From Verrucomicrobiota bacterium (lineage in GTDB: Bacteria > Verrucomicrobiota > Verrucomicrobiia > Opitutales > JAKPNF01): DNA of 45,903 nt. The stretch spans positions 1 through 45,903 of the forward strand of contig JAKPNF010000083.1 in assembly GCA_029548565.1 (NCBI GenBank), written 5' to 3'. The notes below the pieces were generated by a model. That model had not been told where the DNA came from. It was given only the letters and a program-made list of their open reading frames with translations, and made no database searches. Position numbers and translations under genes: made by a program. This document shows positions 1 to 10,550 of this stretch, piece after piece (positions within the stretch are counted from its first letter, which is position 1; every line of letters begins with the position of its first letter).

Positions 1-36
1 GCGGGGAAGACTTTTTTTCAAAAAAGTTTTCCCCGC
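1..36. repeat. REP-like hairpin copy 1 (may be cut by the window edge)
   Basis: GCGGGGAAGACTTTTTT-TC-AAAAAAGTTTTCCCCGC: 17-bp stem with one G.T pair; the same sequence recurs split at 41068-41185. Confidence 0.8.
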
Positions 37-108
37 ATTTCTTCTAACAAAAAATCTTACCCGTGCTTTTCTCTTTCCCCTAAAAGTTCCAACCTCTACA
101 ATTCATCC

Positions 109-1017
109 ATGCGCCTGGCTATAAAAATAGACGTCGACACCGATCGCGGGACGAAGGAGGGGGTGCCCGCGTTGGCGGCGTTATTGAAACAGCGGGAGGT
201 GCCGGCGACGTTTTTATTTTCGCTGGGGCCGGATCGGACGGGGCGTGCGATCACGCGGATTTTTCGGCCCGGGTTTTTGAAGAAGGTGATGCGCAGCAAT
301 GTGGCGGGGAATTACGGACTGCGCACGCTGCTTAACGGGACACTGCTGCCCGCGCCGCATATCGGGCGGCGGCACGAGGCGGTGCTGAAAAAAATCGCGG
401 ATGAGGGGTTTGAGACGGGGATCCACTGCTACGACCATTACACGTGGCAAGATCACCTTGCGAAAATGTCGCGAGAGCGCGTGCGGAAGGAATTTTTCAA
501 GGCAGTTGAGGAGTACGAGCGGATTTTTAAGACGCGGCCGTTGACGGCGGGCGCGCCCGGCTGGCAGGCGGACGCAAAAAGCCTGCAGGCGTACGACGAA
601 GCGGGGCTGCTCTACGGGTCGGACGCGCGCGACGGGCGCTTCGCGTTTTTCCCGCACGCGGGGGACAAGACGTTTAAGACGCTGCAAATCCCCTCGAACT
701 TGCCGACGCTCGACGAGCTGGTCGGGCGCCCCGAATTTCCGGACGAAAACGCGATCACGGATTTTCTTTTGGAGAAAATAAAAACATCGCCACACAGCAT
801 GCTCACGATCCACGCGGAGCTGGAGGGCCTGCGCTACGCAGCGTGGTTTGAAGCTTTTTTAACCCGCGCCCAAGAAGCGGGCGTTTCCTTTTTCCGCTGC
901 GACGATTGGGCGCGCGAATTGCTAAAGGCGCCTAAAAAAATCCCGGTGTGCGAATTAAAAATGGGGGCCCTGCCTGGGCGCAGCGGTCGCGTCGCCGTGC
1001 AGGGGGAAAGCATCTAA
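109..1017 (+). CDS. Polysaccharide deacetylase family protein, ArnD-like
   Basis: N-terminal IKIDVDTDRGT and internal GIHCYDHYTWQ resemble ArnD/NodB-type deacetylases. Confidence 0.8.
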   Translation: MRLAIKIDVDTDRGTKEGVPALAALLKQREVPATFLFSLGPDRTGRAITRIFRPGFLKKVMRSNVAGNYGLRTLLNGTLLPAPHIGRRHEAVLKKIADEGFETGIHCYDHYTWQDHLAKMSRERVRKEFFKAVEEYERIFKTRPLTAGAPGWQADAKSLQAYDEAGLLYGSDARDGRFAFFPHAGDKTFKTLQIPSNLPTLDELVGRPEFPDENAITDFLLEKIKTSPHSMLTIHAELEGLRYAAWFEAFLTRAQEAGVSFFRCDDWARELLKAPKKIPVCELKMGALPGRSGRVAVQGESI

Positions 1018-1664
1018 ACTTTCATCCTCCGCTCGTGGCGCTTGGTGAAAAAGTGCCTGACCGCGAAGGCGGGTACAAACAGCAAAAACACCGCGAACGG
1101 TACCAGCCACAGACGGCCGGAGAGCACGGTGAATTTCGCCACGTAATAGCCGACCGTGAAATAAACGCTTCCCCACATGAATCCGCCCAGGACGCTGAAC
1201 AAGCCAAATTGCCGTATGTCCATGCGCACTAGCCCCGCGGTCAGCGGCGCGAGACTGCGCATGAAGGGGATGAAGCGCGCGAAAAAAATCGAGGCGCGTT
1301 CATGGCTGCGGAAAAACTGGCGGACTTTCAGGATTTTTTCATGCTCCAGCCAGCGCGTGCTTTTGTTTTTGAACACGCCCCTGCCCAGCAAGCGCCCGAG
1401 CGCGTAATTAAAAAAATAGCCGAGGATCGTTCCCGTTATGATCGCCGTGAGCGCGGCGGGCGCGCTCATTTGCGTGCCCGCGCACACGATACCGGTGGAG
1501 ACGACCAGCGTGTCGCCGGGCAGCACCGAGCCGATCACGTTGGTTTCCAGAAACACCAGCAGCAGCAGCAGCGCGTACACCCACAGCCCGTACTCGCCCA
1601 TCCAGATAACAAGCTTTTCATCCAGCTTGTCGAACACTCCCAATGCGAAATCCGTCCAGGTCAT
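1014..1664 (-). CDS. DedA family membrane protein (VTT domain)
   Basis: FLETNVIGSVLPGDTLV and FFARFIPFMRSLAPLTAG motifs. Confidence 0.9.
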   Translation of the reverse strand: MTWTDFALGVFDKLDEKLVIWMGEYGLWVYALLLLLVFLETNVIGSVLPGDTLVVSTGIVCAGTQMSAPAALTAIITGTILGYFFNYALGRLLGRGVFKNKSTRWLEHEKILKVRQFFRSHERASIFFARFIPFMRSLAPLTAGLVRMDIRQFGLFSVLGGFMWGSVYFTVGYYVAKFTVLSGRLWLVPFAVFLLFVPAFAVRHFFTKRHERRMKV

Positions 1665-1665
1665 T

Positions 1666-2334
1666 TTATTCGTTGTGATCGGACGGCGCGTGCGCGCGGT
1701 GCTCGCCCAATCGGGTGTACAATTTTTTGGCGCCCCAGGCGGGGATGCACAGCAAGATGACCACTATCGGCAACAGCCAGAATTTTCCCGAAAGCACCGT
1801 GAACTTCGTCACCAGATAGTCGACGGAAAAACAGCCGACCGCCCACAAAATACCGCCCAGGGTGCTGTAGATGCTGAAAATTTTAAAATCCATGCGCACA
1901 AGCCCCGCCGTCATCGCCGCGACGCTGCGCATGAAGGGGATGAAGCGCGAGAACAAAATCGACGCCGCGGCATAGCGGGCGATGATGGCGCGCGCTTTTT
2001 GGATTTTTGCGTTGTGCGTCCAGCCGATGTCCTTGTTTTTTAAAAAGCGGTCGCTCAGCAGCACGCCGAGCCAGTAGTTCACGAAAAATCCGGCAATCGT
2101 GCCGACCATAATCGCGATAATCGCGGTGTGGCTGTCCATCTTTGTGCCGGCACACACCACTCCGGTGGAAATGACCAGCGAGTCCCCCGGCAGCAGCGCG
2201 CCCAGCACGTTCGTTTCCAAAAACACGATCAGCGCCAGCAGCGCGTACACCCACAGGCCATACTCGTTCACCCAGACGATGAGGGTGCCGTCCATTTTTT
2301 CAAAAAGCGCGTGTGTGAGTTCGGTCAACGTCAT
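1666..2334 (-). CDS. DedA family membrane protein, tandem paralog
   Basis: FLETNVLGALLPGDSLV and FSRFIPFMRSVAAMTAG; collinear with the adjacent DedA. Confidence 0.9.
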   Translation of the reverse strand: MTLTELTHALFEKMDGTLIVWVNEYGLWVYALLALIVFLETNVLGALLPGDSLVISTGVVCAGTKMDSHTAIIAIMVGTIAGFFVNYWLGVLLSDRFLKNKDIGWTHNAKIQKARAIIARYAAASILFSRFIPFMRSVAAMTAGLVRMDFKIFSIYSTLGGILWAVGCFSVDYLVTKFTVLSGKFWLLPIVVILLCIPAWGAKKLYTRLGEHRAHAPSDHNE

Positions 2335-2337
2335 AGA

Positions 2338-2889
2338 CTAAGCGGCGGGCGCGTTTGAAAAATAACTGACGGCGAAAAGCGCCATGTGCAGCGTCACGCA
2401 CGCCCACAGGGCGGCGGCCACATCATCCATCACCACGCCGACGCCCCCGGGCAATTTTTGAATGCCGCGGATGCCGAAGGGTTTAAAAACATCGAACAGG
2501 CGAAACAGCGCGAAGCCCAGCAGCAAAATTCCCCACACGGGCAATATCCCGCGACCCACCCACGCCTGCACGCCCAGAAACACCAGCGGCATCGCCACGA
2601 ACTCGTCCAGGATGATGCGGCCGGGGTCGTGCGCCCCGAGGCGTTTTTCGGACTCGTCGCAAAAGGCGCAGGCCAGGTAAATGCTCACCGCGCCCAGAAC
2701 CGCGCAAAACAGAACCGTGGAGTTTTGAAAAAAGACGGTGTAAAACAGCAAACCCGCCGCGCTGCCCCAAGTGCCGGGCGCCTTGACCTTGCCGCCAAAA
2801 CCCAGCGACGCCACGGCGTTGACAAAACCGCTTGGGAAAACGCGCGTCCAGAAAAAGGAGCCGCGCAGGATTTTTAAAAACGCGCTCAT
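2338..2889 (-). CDS. pgpA: Phosphatidylglycerophosphatase A
   Basis: PGTWGSAAG and HDPGRIILDEFVAMPLVF motifs; next to pgsA. Confidence 0.88.
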   Translation of the reverse strand: MSAFLKILRGSFFWTRVFPSGFVNAVASLGFGGKVKAPGTWGSAAGLLFYTVFFQNSTVLFCAVLGAVSIYLACAFCDESEKRLGAHDPGRIILDEFVAMPLVFLGVQAWVGRGILPVWGILLLGFALFRLFDVFKPFGIRGIQKLPGGVGVVMDDVAAALWACVTLHMALFAVSYFSNAPAA

Positions 2890-3491
2890 GATTCGTCCTT
2901 AAGCAGATAGCCGTACGCGCGCAGGTAGTGCACGCCGGACTGGATGGTCAGGTAGGTGGTGATCACCAGCAAAATCGTGCCGACCCAGCACACGATGCTT
3001 TCGGCGTTTTGCGTCCAATCGCCCAGCAGCGGCCCCAAGTCAACGCGCACGACCAGCGCCAATATAAAAAATCCCGTGCTGACCAGTTGCAGCACCATTT
3101 TTACCTTGCCCGCGTTTTCCGCCGCCAGCACCACGCCCTTGCTCATCGCGATCATGCGCAGCCCCGTCACCATGAATTCGCGCGCCAGAATGATGACGAT
3201 TAAAAAGGCAGTCCACGCGGGCATCGGGCTTTGCGGCAGGCCGATCAGCGCGATCAGCGTGCCCAGGACAAAAATCTTGTCCGTGAGCGAGTCCATGAAT
3301 TTCCCAAAGGTGGAGACCATGTTGTAGCGCCGCGCGAGGTAGCCGTCGAGCCAGTCGGTCACGCCCGCCAAAATGTACAGCACCAGCGCCAAACTCGCCA
3401 AACCCCTAGCCGGAATCCAAATCAGCACCATGATCAAAAAGACCATGGGCACGCGCGTGAGCGTGACAAGGTTTGGCAGGTTGATGGACAT
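2886..3491 (-). CDS. pgsA: CDP-diacylglycerol--glycerol-3-phosphate 3-phosphatidyltransferase
   Basis: CDP-alcohol phosphotransferase motif DWLDGYLARRYNMVSTFGKFMDSLTDK; start at MSINLPNLVTLTR preferred over the longer ORF start at 3572. Confidence 0.88.
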   Translation of the reverse strand: MSINLPNLVTLTRVPMVFLIMVLIWIPARGLASLALVLYILAGVTDWLDGYLARRYNMVSTFGKFMDSLTDKIFVLGTLIALIGLPQSPMPAWTAFLIVIILAREFMVTGLRMIAMSKGVVLAAENAGKVKMVLQLVSTGFFILALVVRVDLGPLLGDWTQNAESIVCWVGTILLVITTYLTIQSGVHYLRAYGYLLKDES

Positions 3492-3561
3492 CCCCCTCAT
3501 TGTGGCGCAGAACGTTTTCGAAATAAAGTCCTGATTGCATTTATTTGCCAAATAGACGAGG

Positions 3562-4065
3562 ATGTCCTTCATGCGAAAGGCGCTTTATCCGGGAACCTTC
3601 GACCCCATCACCTTCGGGCATCTGGACGTTGTCAAACGCGCGCTGCGGCTGTTTGACGAGGTGGTGCTGGCCGTCGCCCAAAACGACTCCAAGACCCCGT
3701 GGTTCACGCCGCAGGAGCGCCTGGAGCTGATCCGCGAAAACGTGAAAGACCTGCCGAACGTCTCGGTGCGCCTGCTTGAAGGGCTGACAGTCGAGTTCGC
3801 AAAAAACATCGGGGCCTGCGCGCTCATCCGCGGCCTGCGCGCGGTGTCGGACTTTGACTTCGAATTCCAGATGGCGCAGATGAACCGCCACTTGAACGAC
3901 GAGATCGAAACCATCTTCCTGATGCCCAGCCAAAAATATTTTTATACTTCATCCACGCTCGTCAAACAGGTTTGCAGCGCCAAAAATGCCGAGCATATCG
4001 CCCCCTTCATCCCGCCCAATGTCATCGAGGCCATGCGGCTAAAACGCAGGATGGATCCGCAGTAA
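3562..4065 (+). CDS. coaD: Phosphopantetheine adenylyltransferase
   Basis: [15 protein letters not shown] and [20 protein letters not shown] signatures; start could also be the next Met. Confidence 0.95.
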   Translation: MSFMRKALYPGTFDPITFGHLDVVKRALRLFDEVVLAVAQNDSKTPWFTPQERLELIRENVKDLPNVSVRLLEGLTVEFAKNIGACALIRGLRAVSDFDFEFQMAQMNRHLNDEIETIFLMPSQKYFYTSSTLVKQVCSAKNAEHIAPFIPPNVIEAMRLKRRMDPQ

Positions 4066-4084
4066 TCTTTTAAAACTTAAAAAC

Positions 4085-4118
4085 AAAAAAGCGCGCCCGG
4101 TTTCGGGCGCGCTTTTTT
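4085..4118. terminator. Bidirectional rho-independent terminator between convergent coaD and eno
   Basis: AAAAAA-GCGCGCCCG-GTTT-CGGGCGCGC-TTTTTT. Confidence 0.92.
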
Positions 4119-4138
4119 GTTTAAAAATGAAAGACGTC

Positions 4139-5507
<1,369 letters not shown>

Positions 5508-5565
5508 GATGCGCCCGCGAGGTTTCATTATGATTTGTCGCGCGTGCGCGGTCAAGCCGTGTATT

Positions 5566-6465
5566 TTACACGCCGTTTTCCCAACGCGCCCAAAGGGACA
5601 AAGGTAGCCAGTTGGGTTGGGCGGGTATTTCGGGCGCCTCGGGTTTTAACGCCAGCTCGCCGATGGAAACCTCGCCCTTTAGCCCCTCGGTGGTTTGGCG
5701 CAGGAGGTTGCCCAGCATGATCGGGGAAGCCTCCAAGGAATAAAGCGTCATGATCATCGCCAGCGGTTGCTCGCTGAACACTTGGCGGCACAATTCCAAA
5801 AGTTCCGGCAGCATGACTTCCACCTTCCACACCTCGCCGCTGGGCCCGCGACCGAAGGACGGCGGATCGAGCATGACAAGGTCGTAGCGGTTGCCACGGC
5901 GCACCTCGCGGCGCAGGAATTTTAAGGCGTCGTCCAAAATCCAGCGGATTGGCGCGTTCCCCAAGCCGCTCAAAGTCTGGTTGTGCCGCGCCCACGAGAT
6001 GGCGGGGCGCGAGGCGTCGACATGCGTCACCGCAAAGCCCGCCTTGGCCGCCACGAGCGTGGCCGCCCCCGTATAACCAAAAAGATTCAGCGCCTTCTTC
6101 GGCTCGCCGCGCGTTTTTTTGCCGAGCGCCTCGATCCATTTCCAGTGCGCGGATTGCTCGGAAAAAACGCCCAGATGCTTGGAGCCTTCCGTCAGCCGCG
6201 CCTCGAAGCGCAGCGTGTCGCCGTAATTTAGCTGCCATGTGCGCGGGGCTTTTGGCGAAAACTGCCAGCCGCCCGCCTCTTTGTGGGTGGCCACGGCCTT
6301 TTTCCAGTCGCGCTCGGGCAGCGCGGGTTTCCACCACGCCTTCGGCTCCGAGCGCACGACCACATAGTCGCCGAAGCGCTCGAGCTTTTGGCGGTTGCCG
6401 CTGTCAAGCAGGCAGTAGGCGTCCCAATCGTTGTGAAGCACGTGGACAGTGGGCGGCGTATTCAT
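5566..6465 (-). CDS. Class I SAM-dependent (rRNA) methyltransferase, RlmI/RlmK-like
   Basis: LNLFGYTGAATLVAAKAGFAVTHVDAS and LVMLDPPSFGRGPSGEVW motifs. Confidence 0.85.
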   Translation of the reverse strand: MNTPPTVHVLHNDWDAYCLLDSGNRQKLERFGDYVVVRSEPKAWWKPALPERDWKKAVATHKEAGGWQFSPKAPRTWQLNYGDTLRFEARLTEGSKHLGVFSEQSAHWKWIEALGKKTRGEPKKALNLFGYTGAATLVAAKAGFAVTHVDASRPAISWARHNQTLSGLGNAPIRWILDDALKFLRREVRRGNRYDLVMLDPPSFGRGPSGEVWKVEVMLPELLELCRQVFSEQPLAMIMTLYSLEASPIMLGNLLRQTTEGLKGEVSIGELALKPEAPEIPAQPNWLPLSLWARWENGV

Positions 6466-6566
6466 TGATTAAGCAATTGTAGCGTTTTCAACGGGCGCTT
6501 CCCAATCAAAAAGAAACGCGCTTTGCCGTTGACCGAAAGGCGCGGGCTTTTTAGTTTTAGGGAAGC

Positions 6567-7064
6567 ATGCCTGACTCCCCTCAGCTTGAACGCCCCGCGC
6601 GCCCGCAACGCCGCCACTCGGCCTCGGGCGGTTCGCTCCTGAACCATTCGCTCTCCTCGGCGCTGCGCGCCTTCGGGGTGATTTTTTTGGGCGAGCTGTC
6701 ACTGGTGCTGACAATCTGGCTGGTTTTCGGCTCCTTTCACCACACCCAGTTGATGGCCATCGGCACGATGGTGCGCGGCGGCGTTTTTTGCACGGCGCTG
6801 GTTTTGTTCATCCTGATTTTTTTCCTGATGGGCTACCGCGCGTTCGCTTATTTTTTCCGCATCACCGCGGTGATTCTCGGGGTGAGCTGTTTGTTTTGCG
6901 CCTCGTACTTTGTGTCGCTGCGCAGCGAGGGTTTTCGCAATTTGGGGCTGGCGTTTGTATTGCTGGCCAGCGTGCCGCTGATCGCCTTTTATATGACGAC
7001 GTTCAACCGCACCGTGCACAACTACCTCGCGCGAAAACGCTGGCTGCGCGACCATAACGTTTGA
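6567..7064 (+). CDS. Hypothetical multi-pass membrane protein
   Basis: Several hydrophobic helices; hydropathy and codon phase support coding. Confidence 0.65.
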   Translation: MPDSPQLERPARPQRRHSASGGSLLNHSLSSALRAFGVIFLGELSLVLTIWLVFGSFHHTQLMAIGTMVRGGVFCTALVLFILIFFLMGYRAFAYFFRITAVILGVSCLFCASYFVSLRSEGFRNLGLAFVLLASVPLIAFYMTTFNRTVHNYLARKRWLRDHNV

Positions 7065-7146
7065 TGTTTATCGTCGCAGGGACGCCTACGGCGCCCCGGA
7101 TTTCTGATGTGGTGCGCTGCGTGGGCGAGGATACGGCTAAAGTACA

Positions 7147-7172
7147 CGAGAAAAGTCTCACGCCTTTTCTCG
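7147..7172. repeat. Inverted repeat (hairpin) in intergenic region
   Basis: CGAGAAAAG-8 nt-CTTTTCTCG, perfect 9-bp arms. Confidence 0.75.
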
Positions 7173-7377
7173 TTCCCGCGGCCCAAAGCGCCCGTGGCTG
7201 CGTTTTCGTCGGGTCAAGTAGGGGAGCAGTAATCTCGTACAGCATCCCTACTTGCCCCTCCTCAAGCCTTGCCACGAACGCTTTTGACTCGCAGGAAGAC
7301 CTGACGGAGCATACGCCCGAAAAGAGTCCAATAGTGCACGCGCCGCTGCGCGGCGCTGACCTGTCCTGTTGGAAAAA

Positions 7378-7455
7378 TAAAGGGGTGCAGGGGACTCGTC
7401 CCCTGCTAGTGCTCATCGTTCCCAGGTTCGTGGCTGAATAACAAAACGAATACTC
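7378..7455. repeat. Dispersed repeat containing palindrome GCAGGGGAC-TC-GTCCCCTGC; inverted partner at the window end
   Basis: Reverse complement aligns along its length with 45814-45892; palindrome at 7387-7406. Confidence 0.85.
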
Positions 7456-7492
7456 GCCCTTTTTCGTCACCTCCGTCAGCCACCTCAAGTGC

Positions 7493-8437
7493 TCAAGGGT
7501 ACTGTTTTCTCAAGTCTTCCCAGGCCTGTTTTTGTTTGTCGGTCGTCGCGGCGGGGACGTTGACTTGCGCCACGACAAACAAGTTGCCGCGCGTTTTGTC
7601 CGGGCGCATCAGCCCCAGACCCGTCAGGCGAAACTGTTTGCCGCTGACAAGTCCGGGCGGCACGGTAAGCGCCACCCTGCCCTTGAGCGTGGGGATGGTT
7701 TTGCGCGCGCCCAAGGCCGCCTCCCAGGGTTGCAGTTCCAGATCGTAAAAGACATCGTGCCCTTTGACTTGAAAGTCGGGGTGGTTTTGGAAGCGGATGT
7801 TCAGGTAAAGGTCGCCCGGCGGCGTGCCCTCGCCGCCTTTGCCCGGCACGCGGATTTTTTGCCCTTCAAAAACTCCGGCGGGGATTTTTATTTTCAGCGT
7901 CTCCTTTTTCGCCCCGTCCTGGCGGCGCAGCGAAAGCTCGCGCGTGGTGCCTTCCGTGGCTTCTTCCAAAGAGACCAAAATATCGGCCTCGACATCCGCC
8001 CCGCCACGGGCGTGCGGCTGCTCGTAGCCCTCAAAGCCGTGGCCGCCAAAACGCGAGCCGCCACCGCCGCCGGGCCTGCGCGCCGAGCCGAAGAACTGCT
8101 CGAAAAAGTCCGAAAAGCCCGTGCCGCCGAATTCAAAGGAGCCGCCCTCGAACGGCTGGCCGCCACCGTATGAAAATCCACCGCCGCGCGGGTTGAATTG
8201 CGCGCCGTGCTCCCAGTCCGCCCCCAGCGTGTCGTAACGCTCGCGTTTTTTGGGGTCGCTCAAAACCTCGTAAGCCTCGTTGATCTCCTTGAATTTGGCC
8301 TCGGCCTCTTTTTTGTTTTTGGCCGTGTCGGGATGGTATTTGCGGGCAAGTTTGCGGAACGCCTTTTTAAGCTCCTGCGCGCTGACCGTGCGCTCAACCC
8401 CCAGAATCTTGTAATAATCTTTAAATTCGACCGCCAT
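7493..8437 (-). CDS. DnaJ-family co-chaperone (CbpA/DnaJ C-terminal type)
   Basis: J domain YYKILGVER...[13 protein letters not shown] with HPD; Gly/Phe-rich linker; no zinc-finger cysteines; substrate-binding C-terminus. Confidence 0.92.
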   Translation of the reverse strand: MAVEFKDYYKILGVERTVSAQELKKAFRKLARKYHPDTAKNKKEAEAKFKEINEAYEVLSDPKKRERYDTLGADWEHGAQFNPRGGGFSYGGGQPFEGGSFEFGGTGFSDFFEQFFGSARRPGGGGGSRFGGHGFEGYEQPHARGGADVEADILVSLEEATEGTTRELSLRRQDGAKKETLKIKIPAGVFEGQKIRVPGKGGEGTPPGDLYLNIRFQNHPDFQVKGHDVFYDLELQPWEAALGARKTIPTLKGRVALTVPPGLVSGKQFRLTGLGLMRPDKTRGNLFVVAQVNVPAATTDKQKQAWEDLRKQYP

Positions 8438-8563
8438 ATTCCTATACTTAAACGACTAATTTCCGGAAAATCAATCCATGCCGAAACTTTTTAAAACCGC
8501 CCGTCGCCCCTGCCGCCGAACAAAAGGCGTTTTGGGCGGTCTAATACAGGGTGACACACACCG

Positions 8564-10528
8564 ATGCGTTCGTTGAGCCTCATAAAATTCCTGCTTCTGA
8601 CCATGACTGCCGTGCTGGTGGCCGTGGGGGTCTGGATGTGGAAAAATCCCGAGCACGCCGCGGGCAAGGCCGCCGAGCTGCTCAAAATGCAGCCGCGTAC
8701 TTGGGCGGCGCTGGAGGGCACCCCCCACTTGGAAAGCCACCGCGGTGACTTGGTGAACTGGATGCCTTGGGGCGCGCAGGCCTTTGAGCGCGCCAAGCGC
8801 GAGGGCAAGCCGATTTTTTTGTCCAGCGCCTTCGCCGCGTGCCACTGGAACCGCGTCATGCAGCGCGAGTCGTTCAACAACCCGCTAATCGCGCAGCTGA
8901 TCAACAGCTACTTCATCCCCGTAAAGCTCGACCGCGACGAATACCCCTACACCGACTTTTTCTACCAGAGCTTCGTGCAGGCCACCACCGGCAAAAGCGG
9001 CTGGCCGATGACCGTGGTGCTCACGCCCGACGGCTATCCCTTTTTCGGCGGCTCGTACTTCCCGCCCAACGACAGCTTCAGCTCCAACGGGCTGAAAACC
9101 GTGCTGCTGGACTTGCAGCAGCGCTGGGCAAAGCACCGAGCGCTGATCGAGCGCAGCGCCAAGGAAATGTTCGAGCTGATGCTCGCGCAAAACACCCCGT
9201 CGCGCCGCGCGGCGCTGGAATTGCCCGAGGCGATGGACTACCTCACGCTCACCGCCGCCTTGAAAACCTTCGACCCGCAAGAGGGCGGCTTCTCGCACGT
9301 GATGCAGGCCCCGCAGGCGCCCTTGCTGCTGTTTTTGCTGGAGTACGCCGCCGACACGCCGGACGACCCCAACGGCCAGCAGGCGCTCGACGTGGCGGTG
9401 TTCACGCTCAACCGCATGGCGCGCGGGGCGCTGCAAGACCAGTTGGGGGGCGGCTTTTTCTTCTACACGCTCGACCGGCAGTGGAAGCGCCCCTACTTCG
9501 CAAAAATCCTGCGCACGCAGGCGCAGATGGCGATGCTGTACCTGCGCGCCTGGGAGCTGACCCAGGACGAGTATTTTAAACAGGTGGCCGAGCGCACGCT
9601 GGCCTACGCGTGCAACGAGCTGCTGGCGCCCAACCAGCTCTTTCGCTCGGCGCAAATCTCGCTTCTGTCACGCGACGACAACACGGAGGAGGACAGCTAT
9701 TACCTCTTTTCCCCCCAGCAGATAAACCAGGCGCTGCCGCCGGAGCTGGCCCGCGTGTTTTGCGCGCAGTTCGGCATTGAGGACAGCCCGCTGCCCGCGG
9801 CGCTCGTGCAGCCGGAACCCATCGAGCAGACCGCCCGACGCCTGGGATTGGAACCGGCGCAAGCGCGCGCGGATCTCCAAAAAGCCACCGCGCTGGTCAT
9901 CGCGCTGCGCGACAAGCGCCCCAAACCGACCCGCGACGAAAAGGCCGAGACGGGTTCCAACGCGCTCATGGTGTCGGCGCTGGTCATGGCCTACCGGCTC
10001 ACCGGCAAACCGGAGTACCTCGAGCAAGCCGAGCGCACGGCCGACGCGCTGCAATCCATTCTGATCAGCGGCAACAAGCCCCTGCGCCTGCAAAGCCGCG
10101 ACGACCCCGCCAAAACGCGCGGCATTTTGCCCGACTATGTTTGCATGGTAACGGCCTTTTTGGATTTGCACGAGGCCACTCAAAACACCCAACGCACCGA
10201 AGACTGGCTGGCCGACGCGAAAAAAATCCAGCACGCCGCCGACGAGTGTTTCTGGGACCGCGCCAATGCCGGATATTTCGGCGTGGAGCGCCCCATCTTC
10301 GACGGGTTCCCGCGCATGAAAGTCGCCACCGACACCGACTTGCCCAACGCCAACGCGGTGGCCACGATGAACCTGCTGCGCCTGTGGAAACTCACCGGCC
10401 AGAACTCCTACCGCGACAAGGCGGACGCGCTGCTGGGCGCCCTTGGCCCGCAGATCACACAGGCCCCGCAATCACACGCGACCTGGGCAACGCTGCTGCG
10501 CAAACGCGCGCTGATGGAACAAAATTAA
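8564..10528 (+). CDS. DUF255 / YyaL (spermatogenesis-associated 20)-type thioredoxin-domain protein
   Basis: FERAKREGKPIFLSSAFAACHWNRVMQRESF...YPYTDFFYQSFVQATTGKSGWPMTVVLTPDGYPFFGGSYFPP. Confidence 0.88.
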   Translation: MRSLSLIKFLLLTMTAVLVAVGVWMWKNPEHAAGKAAELLKMQPRTWAALEGTPHLESHRGDLVNWMPWGAQAFERAKREGKPIFLSSAFAACHWNRVMQRESFNNPLIAQLINSYFIPVKLDRDEYPYTDFFYQSFVQATTGKSGWPMTVVLTPDGYPFFGGSYFPPNDSFSSNGLKTVLLDLQQRWAKHRALIERSAKEMFELMLAQNTPSRRAALELPEAMDYLTLTAALKTFDPQEGGFSHVMQAPQAPLLLFLLEYAADTPDDPNGQQALDVAVFTLNRMARGALQDQLGGGFFFYTLDRQWKRPYFAKILRTQAQMAMLYLRAWELTQDEYFKQVAERTLAYACNELLAPNQLFRSAQISLLSRDDNTEEDSYYLFSPQQINQALPPELARVFCAQFGIEDSPLPAALVQPEPIEQTARRLGLEPAQARADLQKATALVIALRDKRPKPTRDEKAETGSNALMVSALVMAYRLTGKPEYLEQAERTADALQSILISGNKPLRLQSRDDPAKTRGILPDYVCMVTAFLDLHEATQNTQRTEDWLADAKKIQHAADECFWDRANAGYFGVERPIFDGFPRMKVATDTDLPNANAVATMNLLRLWKLTGQNSYRDKADALLGALGPQITQAPQSHATWATLLRKRALMEQN

Positions 10529-10550
10529 ATTCGCACGACGCCTTCCCTGA

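Noticed and set aside
7003-7488. 161-aa minus-strand and 126-aa plus-strand (7061-7441) ORFs
   Set aside because: They overlap hairpins and a dispersed repeat; the related copy at the window end shifts frame inside the palindrome, so conservation is not protein-level.
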